Shown in pieces: positions 28,446 through 32,884 of a stretch of 32,884 nt of DNA; positions within the stretch are counted from its first letter, which is position 1, and every line of letters starts with the position of its first letter. Source of the stretch: Bacteroidota bacterium (GTDB lineage: Bacteria > Bacteroidota > Bacteroidia > Bacteroidales > VadinHA17); contig JAUVKW010000014.1 in the NCBI GenBank assembly GCA_030596025.1, positions 1 through 32,884 of the forward strand, read 5' to 3'. The position numbers and the translations under genes are program-made. Under the pieces are notes generated by a model. It was given only the letters and a program-made list of their open reading frames with translations. It made no database searches and was not told the DNA's origin.

Positions 28446-28565
28446 GATGATCTATCTCATCATTTTGAGATAATTGATATCACTAAAAGAAGTGAAACAT
28501 AATTGAATAAAAGAAATACTTTTAAATTGGACTAATTATATGCTCTTTAGAAAGAAACAAATTTA
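28446..28565 (+). repeat. Partial repeat unit 3 with dyad GATGATCTATCTCATC
   Basis: The unit begins 209 bases after unit 2. Its dyad is GATGATCTATCTCATC (28446-28461): positions 2 and 15 have both changed (G to A, C to T), so pairing of the arms is kept. ATACTTTTAAATTGG lies at +70 (28516) and TTATATGC at +90 (28536), exactly as in unit 2. It ends about 35 bases before the methyltransferase ATG, so its conserved 3' part could hold the operon promoter. Confidence 0.72.
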
Positions 28566-28598
28566 AAATAAATAATAAAACCCTAAATTCTATTAATT

Positions 28599-29588
28599 AT
28601 GGAAACAACACAAGTGCAAGTAAAAGTCGCCAGAACACTGACTGAAAACCAGGTTGCCTTTTTATCACGTATGCTTGATCAGGGCGGACCCGAGGAAAAA
28701 GATTACAAAAGATTATGTTTATTAGTAGACAGTCTTGATGAGTCGGGCCATGAGGAAATGCGCGACATCATGGCTCCCCTTCTTACAAACCTTGATACAA
28801 TGCATGGTTTTGCTGCCTCAAAACCTTATGGTTATGCAGGAGATTTTGAGATGATTGAAATGATTTATGAAAACCGTACTACCAGTGATACACGATTTCA
28901 GAAATGGGATCAATGGTGGCACAGTGAATCTGCCTCAAGGGCAGTAAAAAACAGAAAGGATTTTTTCATTAATCTAATGACCGAACTCGAAGCAAAATCA
29001 AATGAACCAAAAGAAGTATTAATTCTGGGATCAGGGCCAGCCACCGATGCTTATGAATATCTAAAGGCTAATCCAAATTCAAAAATCAGTTTCGATCTTC
29101 TTGACCTCGATGAAAATGCCATTGCCTACGCAAAGAAAAGAAATGCTGAATTTCAGGATAAGATGAACTTTTTTAAGATTAATGTGTTGAGATTCAAAAC
29201 ACATAAACAATATGACATGATATGGAGTGCCGGTTTGTTTGATTATTTCAAAGAAAAGCATTTTATTTACTTGTTGAAAAAATACTCGGCTTTCCTGGCT
29301 GAAAATGGGGAAATGGTAATTGGTAATTTCTCAAAAAATAATCCTACCAGAAACCTGATGGAGGCCATAATTGAATGGGACCTAAACTATCGTTCAGATT
29401 ATGAATTAATAGAAATGGCAAAAAAAGCTGAGTTTGAAAGTGAACAAATCAAAGTGGACAGGGAGCCCCTGGGAGTAAATTTGTTTCTTAGAATAAACAA
29501 AGATACAGGAGTAAATGAAAACAAAGTAGAAATTGCACAGTTACGCGAGGAACCAAAGTCAAGTATTGAGGCGTTTTCTATGAATTGA
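28599..29588 (+). CDS. PhcB-like SAM-dependent methyltransferase
   Basis: This 329-residue protein has an N-terminal helical domain (1-130) with the motif KPYGYAGDFEMIEMIY (75-90) and a C-terminal Rossmann methyltransferase domain (about 135-300). The latter shows SAM motif I VLILGSGPATD (140-150), acidic FDLLDLDENAI after strand 2, and DMIWSAGLFDYF after strand 4. From memory, the GYxGD segment plus this Rossmann domain is typical of proteins annotated as extracellular factor (3-hydroxypalmitic acid methyl ester) biosynthesis, the PhcB group. PhcB makes a fatty-acid methyl-ester signal in Ralstonia. Here the gene opens an operon with a sensor kinase 21 bases downstream and a response regulator, which supports a signalling role. 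The substrate is not proven, and a generic small-molecule methyltransferase is the alternative. Confidence 0.75.
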   Translation: METTQVQVKVARTLTENQVAFLSRMLDQGGPEEKDYKRLCLLVDSLDESGHEEMRDIMAPLLTNLDTMHGFAASKPYGYAGDFEMIEMIYENRTTSDTRFQKWDQWWHSESASRAVKNRKDFFINLMTELEAKSNEPKEVLILGSGPATDAYEYLKANPNSKISFDLLDLDENAIAYAKKRNAEFQDKMNFFKINVLRFKTHKQYDMIWSAGLFDYFKEKHFIYLLKKYSAFLAENGEMVIGNFSKNNPTRNLMEAIIEWDLNYRSDYELIEMAKKAEFESEQIKVDREPLGVNLFLRINKDTGVNENKVEIAQLREEPKSSIEAFSMN

Positions 29589-29609
29589 TAGGGGTCCTTG
29601 CAAAGACCG

Positions 29610-31589
29610 ATGAAGAAAAAGAATAAATTATTTTACAATTTGTTTCCTGCTGGTTTAACCTCATCTCACGGGATGAGGTTAAATCCTATTACCCTTTCCT
29701 TTAAGGCTGCTCAAAAGCCCCTTGAAAAAGAATTTCTTTATAATTATTATACTCAATCCTTATTTCAATTCCGGTTTGCCCTTGTCCTGGCTCTGATCTT
29801 TTATGATTTATTTGCATTTCTTGATTCAGCAGTGGTTCCCGATGCTGATAATATCTTATGGATTGTCAGATTCTATATTGTGACCCCCGTTCTCCTCGTG
29901 GCCATGGGCCTTTCATTCACTAAATCATTTCATAAATATATGCAGGTCATCATAATGGTGGCCTGGGGAATTACGGGTTTTGGGATCATACTAATGACCC
30001 ATATTGTTTCTGCAAAAGGAGTATACTCCTACTATGCCGGACTGATACTAATATTTATTTTTGGCTATACTTTCATAAGGGCCAGATTCATTAATGCCTC
30101 AATTATTGGCTGGTTGCTGGTAATTATTTACGAGGTTGATGCCCTGTGGTTCGCACAAATTCCCCGGGACACTTTTATGATCAATAATTTCTTTTTTATC
30201 GGGGCCAATATCATCGGAATGTTCACGAACTATTCCCAGGAGCTTAGCTCCAGAAAAGATTTTTATTTGAAAAAACTATTGGTTACTGAACAAGAGAAAG
30301 TAACTGCTGCAAATGAAGCTCTTGAAAAAAGAGTAAAAGAAAGAACTGTTCAACTAACTAAAACAAATATTGAATTAAGCAAAGAAATAGAACAACGGAA
30401 ACTTCATGAACAGGAAAGGAATAAACTCGAGGTCCAGTTACTTCAATTACAGAAAATGGAAACCATTGGGACCCTGGCCGGTGGAATTGCTCACGATTTT
30501 AATAATATCCTGACCCCCATCCTTGGTTATACTGAAATGGCAATGGAGGAACTTGATGAAGACAGTAACCTGATGTATGATATTGAACAAATCTACAATG
30601 CGGCAATAAGAGCAAAAGATCTGGTTCAGCAAATTCTCACATTCAGCCGGCAGGTTGAAGTGGATAAAAAGCCACTTCAGATGCACCAGGTAATTACTGA
30701 AGTAATGAACCTGGTAAAAGCTTCTTTCCCATCCAATATTCAGATTGTACAAAATCTTGATCCAAGCTGCGGAACGATAATGGCAGATGCCACGCAAATT
30801 CACCAGGTGATCATGAATCTTTCCACTAATGCCTACCATGCCATGATGGATGCAGGAGGCACATTGAAGATAAGCCTTAAATCCATAGAGGCAAATCAAG
30901 CTATGGTTAGAAAAATTCCGAAATTAGAATTGAAGACATATGTATGTACAACCATACAGGATACCGGTCATGGCATGGATAAACATACTTTAACCAGGAT
31001 TTTTGAACCGTTTTTTACAAAAAAGGAAGTTGGTGTCGGATCGGGTCTGGGTCTTTCTGTTGTACATGGAATTGTGAGTAGCTACGATGGAGCCATAACC
31101 GCTGAAAGCGAAATAGGTAAAGGCACTACCTTTAATATTTATCTGCCCCAGTACAGTTCAAAGGATAGTAATAATAATATGAATCGCATAAAGGTTCAAA
31201 AAGGGAAAGAACATATTTTGTTTGTTGATGATGAAGAAGATATCACTTTTATGGGAAAAAGAATGCTGGAAAGCCTTGGATATTCAGTAAGCGTACATAC
31301 AAAAAGCCTGACAGCACTGGAAGAATTTACCTCAAATCCTGGCATTTACGATCTTCTTGTAACAGACCAGACTATGCCCTACTTATTGGGTACTGAATTA
31401 ATAAGAAAAGTCAGGGAGTTAAAACCCGGAATAAAAGCCATCATTATTACCGGCTATGGCGACACCATCACTGAGGAAATGAAAATCATGGAGAAAATTG
31501 ATGCCGTAGTGATTAAGCCGCTAATTTTAAGTAACTTTAGCAATCTGATAAGAAAGGTACTTGACGAGAAAAACTATAGAAAAAATTAG
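29610..31589 (+). CDS. Hybrid sensor histidine kinase, six-TM input
   Basis: This 659-residue kinase has an N-terminal membrane domain of about six helices (residues about 48-215) with only short loops. It would suit sensing of a hydrophobic or membrane-dissolved ligand. A coiled coil follows (about 225-282). Next is a HisKA domain with phospho-acceptor H295 (GGIAHDFNNILTPILGY), then a HATPase_c domain with N, G1 (DTGHGMD) and G2 (GSGLGLSV) boxes. Last is a C-terminal receiver with phospho-acceptor D586 (LLVTDQTMP) and K near the end (VVIKPL). The ATG at 29610 is chosen over the TTG at 29598. The stop is three bases before the response-regulator ATG. A six-TM kinase beside a PhcB-like gene parallels PhcS. 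Confidence 0.9.
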   Translation: MKKKNKLFYNLFPAGLTSSHGMRLNPITLSFKAAQKPLEKEFLYNYYTQSLFQFRFALVLALIFYDLFAFLDSAVVPDADNILWIVRFYIVTPVLLVAMGLSFTKSFHKYMQVIIMVAWGITGFGIILMTHIVSAKGVYSYYAGLILIFIFGYTFIRARFINASIIGWLLVIIYEVDALWFAQIPRDTFMINNFFFIGANIIGMFTNYSQELSSRKDFYLKKLLVTEQEKVTAANEALEKRVKERTVQLTKTNIELSKEIEQRKLHEQERNKLEVQLLQLQKMETIGTLAGGIAHDFNNILTPILGYTEMAMEELDEDSNLMYDIEQIYNAAIRAKDLVQQILTFSRQVEVDKKPLQMHQVITEVMNLVKASFPSNIQIVQNLDPSCGTIMADATQIHQVIMNLSTNAYHAMMDAGGTLKISLKSIEANQAMVRKIPKLELKTYVCTTIQDTGHGMDKHTLTRIFEPFFTKKEVGVGSGLGLSVVHGIVSSYDGAITAESEIGKGTTFNIYLPQYSSKDSNNNMNRIKVQKGKEHILFVDDEEDITFMGKRMLESLGYSVSVHTKSLTALEEFTSNPGIYDLLVTDQTMPYLLGTELIRKVRELKPGIKAIIITGYGDTITEEMKIMEKIDAVVIKPLILSNFSNLIRKVLDEKNYRKN

Positions 31590-31592
31590 AAT

Positions 31593-31964
31593 ATGGCAAG
31601 AGTTCTGATCATTGACGATGAGCCTAATATTTTACTTATGCTCAAGAAAATGCTTGAAAGGTCAGGCTATGTCGTTGATATGGCCATAAATGGCAAGGAA
31701 GGTCTGGAGCTATTTGCCAAATTCCCTGCTGACTTAATTATTACTGATATTGTAATGCCTGAAAAAGAAGGCCTGGAAACTATCAGGGAAATTAAGAAGG
31801 ATCATCCTCATGTGAAAATTATTGCAATTTCAGGTGGGGGAAGAATTGATTCCACTGAGTATCTTGCCTCTGCCCGTTTATTTGGCGCCTCCAGGATCTT
31901 TCAAAAACCATTCAAACAAAAAGAAATAGTTGCGGCAGTTAAGGAGCTTCTGTCCGAACAGTAA
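31593..31964 (+). CDS. Single-domain CheY-like response regulator
   Basis: This 123-residue protein is a lone receiver domain. It has the acidic pair D8/D9 (LIIDDEP), phospho-acceptor D52 (DLIITDIVMP), a Ser at the switch Thr/Ser position (IIAISGGG) and the conserved K105 (IFQKPF). There is no DNA-binding or enzymatic output domain, so it must act through protein contacts or as a phosphate relay. It starts three bases after the hybrid kinase stop, making it the obvious partner: H295 to D586 and/or D52. A hairpin 16 bases after the stop closes the operon. Confidence 0.93.
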   Translation: MARVLIIDDEPNILLMLKKMLERSGYVVDMAINGKEGLELFAKFPADLIITDIVMPEKEGLETIREIKKDHPHVKIIAISGGGRIDSTEYLASARLFGASRIFQKPFKQKEIVAAVKELLSEQ

Positions 31965-31980
31965 GTGAGTGACTGCTTAA

Positions 31981-32016
31981 TTATTCGTCTGATCACTTGA
32001 GTGATCTGACGAATAA
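31981..32016 (+). terminator. Hairpin after the signalling operon
   Basis: A 17-bp inverted repeat with one mismatch (TTATTCGTCTGATCACT against AGTGATCTGACGAATAA, 31981-31997 and 32000-32016) has a two-base centre. It follows the response-regulator stop by 16 bases. The T-run is delayed (about 32025-32032), so it may act as a terminator or as a near-perfect palindromic protein site before the next gene. Confidence 0.6.
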
Positions 32017-32048
32017 AACAAATGATTTTTTTCGGTCGTAAAAATTGT

Positions 32049-32056
32049 TACATTTG
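32049..32056 (+). promoter_or_regulatory. Putative promoter -7 box of Tricorn-like gene
   Basis: TACATTTG matches TAnnTTTG and lies 96 bases before the ATG at 32152. The -33 region is a T-tract (about 32025-32032), without TTG. Together with the hairpin just upstream, it suggests that the protease gene has its own transcript. Confidence 0.42.
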
Positions 32057-32151
32057 AATCCCCTTTTAACCCCCTTTTATACATATTAGACTGCAGGGTC
32101 TTATGGATATCTGTTTAGTATTTTTTTTATTATAACATTAATCAAAACATT

Positions 32152-32884
32152 ATGAAAAAGAATGTATTGTTGCTTCTGATTTTGACACTTATGTCAAGTC
32201 AATTGATCAGCGCCGGTGAGGCCCGCTTGTTAAGATTTCCTGCCATTCATGGAGATCAGATAGTTTTTAGTTATGCTGGTGATCTTTATACTGTAGATGC
32301 CAATGGAGGAATGGCCCGTAAACTTACTACTCACAATGGCTATGAGGTATTTCCAAAGTTTTCTCCCGATGGTAAAACCATTGCCTTTACAGGTCAGTAT
32401 GATGGGAATACGGAAGTATTTAGTATTCCTTCAGAAGGAGGAATACCCAATAGACTCACCTTTACTGCAACTCTTGGCAGAGATGATATAGGTGATAGAA
32501 TGGGCCCAAATAATATTGTAATGGCGTGGACCCCGGATAGTAAACACATTGTTTACAGATCGCGGAAGCAATCCTTTAATGCTTTTACGGGACAACTATT
32601 TAAGGTTTCTGTTGATGGTGGACTTTCCGAAGAAATCCCTATTTCAAAAGGAGGATTCTGCTCCTACTCTCCTGATGGTAAACAATTGGCCTTCAATTGG
32701 GTATTCAGGGAATTCAGAACATGGAAATACTATGAGGGAGGAATGGCAGATGATCTCCGGATCTACGATTTTGAAACCGGTGAAGTAGAGCAAATCACCA
32801 AAACCATAAACCAGGAAATCATTCCAATGTGGATAGAAGATGAAATTTATTTCCTGTCAGATCGTGAGCGGACAATGAATCTTT
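32152..32884 (+). CDS. Tricorn-like protease, N-terminal part (truncated by window)
   Basis: The frame from ATG 32152 stays open for 244 codons to the window end. It begins with a signal peptide (MKKNVLLLLILTLMSSQLISA, cleavage near ISA-GEA). The rest shows PD40/WD40-like propeller strands of the Tricorn family: GDLYTVDANGGMARKLT, FSPDGKTIAFTG, YDGNTEVFSIPSEGG and YSPDGKQLAF. Full-length Bacteroidota Tricorn homologues are about 1050-1100 residues, with six- and seven-bladed propellers, a PDZ domain and an S41-type serine protease domain; those parts lie beyond the window. The signal peptide suggests periplasmic peptide degradation rather than the cytoplasmic role known in Thermoplasma. Confidence 0.88.
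   Translation, partial: MKKNVLLLLILTLMSSQLISAGEARLLRFPAIHGDQIVFSYAGDLYTVDANGGMARKLTTHNGYEVFPKFSPDGKTIAFTGQYDGNTEVFSIPSEGGIPNRLTFTATLGRDDIGDRMGPNNIVMAWTPDSKHIVYRSRKQSFNAFTGQLFKVSVDGGLSEEIPISKGGFCSYSPDGKQLAFNWVFREFRTWKYYEGGMADDLRIYDFETGEVEQITKTINQEIIPMWIEDEIYFLSDRERTMNL

Noticed and set aside
28027-28461. Possible CRISPR array from the repeated 16-mers
   Set aside because: There are only three copies, spaced about 210 bp apart, and the intervening DNA is itself homologous between units. No cas genes are nearby.
28318-28543. Sigma-54 promoters at the TTGG...TATATGC modules
   Set aside because: The GG-GC spacing is 11 in unit 3 and the TGGCAC/TTGC context is poor. I kept it only as a possibility inside a finding and did not annotate it as a promoter.
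29598-29609. TTG start for the hybrid kinase
   Set aside because: An ATG at 29610 begins a normal basic N-terminus (MKKKNK) only four codons later.

Overview
The window looks like chromosomal DNA of a Bacteroidota bacterium, probably free-living and possibly anaerobic. Supporting signs are the low G+C, several TAnnTTTG-type -7 promoter boxes, the absence of clear Shine-Dalgarno sequences, a secreted protein with a C-terminal type IX secretion sorting domain, a long Bacteroidota-type SecA of about 1100 residues, and families typical of the phylum (DUF6913-like protein, ECF sigma operon, Tricorn-like protease).

Layout. Bases 31-220 hold a minus-strand cobalamin riboswitch whose gene lies off the left edge. 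Then come ligA (+) and a small DUF6913-like protein (+), which converge on secA (-). A divergent promoter pair separates secA from a large T9SS-exported beta-propeller protein (+). Next is a three-gene ECF sigma / membrane protein / periplasmic beta-helix operon ending in a textbook terminator, followed by an outer-membrane barrel protein. From 22460 down to 13478 all genes are on the minus strand: an isocitrate/isopropylmalate-type dehydrogenase, a degenerate HD protein, an SLC13 permease, CysQ, isoaspartyl dipeptidase, an M14 carboxypeptidase and an NhaC antiporter. pepD (+) faces a minus-strand group made of a CitD-CitE fusion, CitF and an unlisted 54-residue rubredoxin, with methylmalonyl-CoA epimerase just upstream under its own promoter.

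The most unusual part is 27840-32016. A 759-bp intergenic region carries about 2.6 copies of a degenerate 209-210 bp tandem repeat. Each copy is headed by a 16-bp dyad that shows a compensatory change. This leads into a tight operon of a methyltransferase resembling PhcB-type 3-hydroxy fatty-acid methyl-ester synthases, a six-TM hybrid histidine kinase and a single-domain response regulator. The arrangement resembles the phcB/phcS/phcQ cell-cell signalling genes of Ralstonia, which I do not know to be described in Bacteroidota. The window ends inside a Tricorn-like protease gene.

Metabolic theme (inference): the minus-strand genes suggest peptide and amino-acid use (M14 peptidase, isoaspartyl dipeptidase, PepD), sulfate uptake and PAP recycling (SLC13 plus CysQ), and cleavage of citrate or a related 2-hydroxy acid (CitDE plus CitF) close to the methylmalonyl-CoA route.
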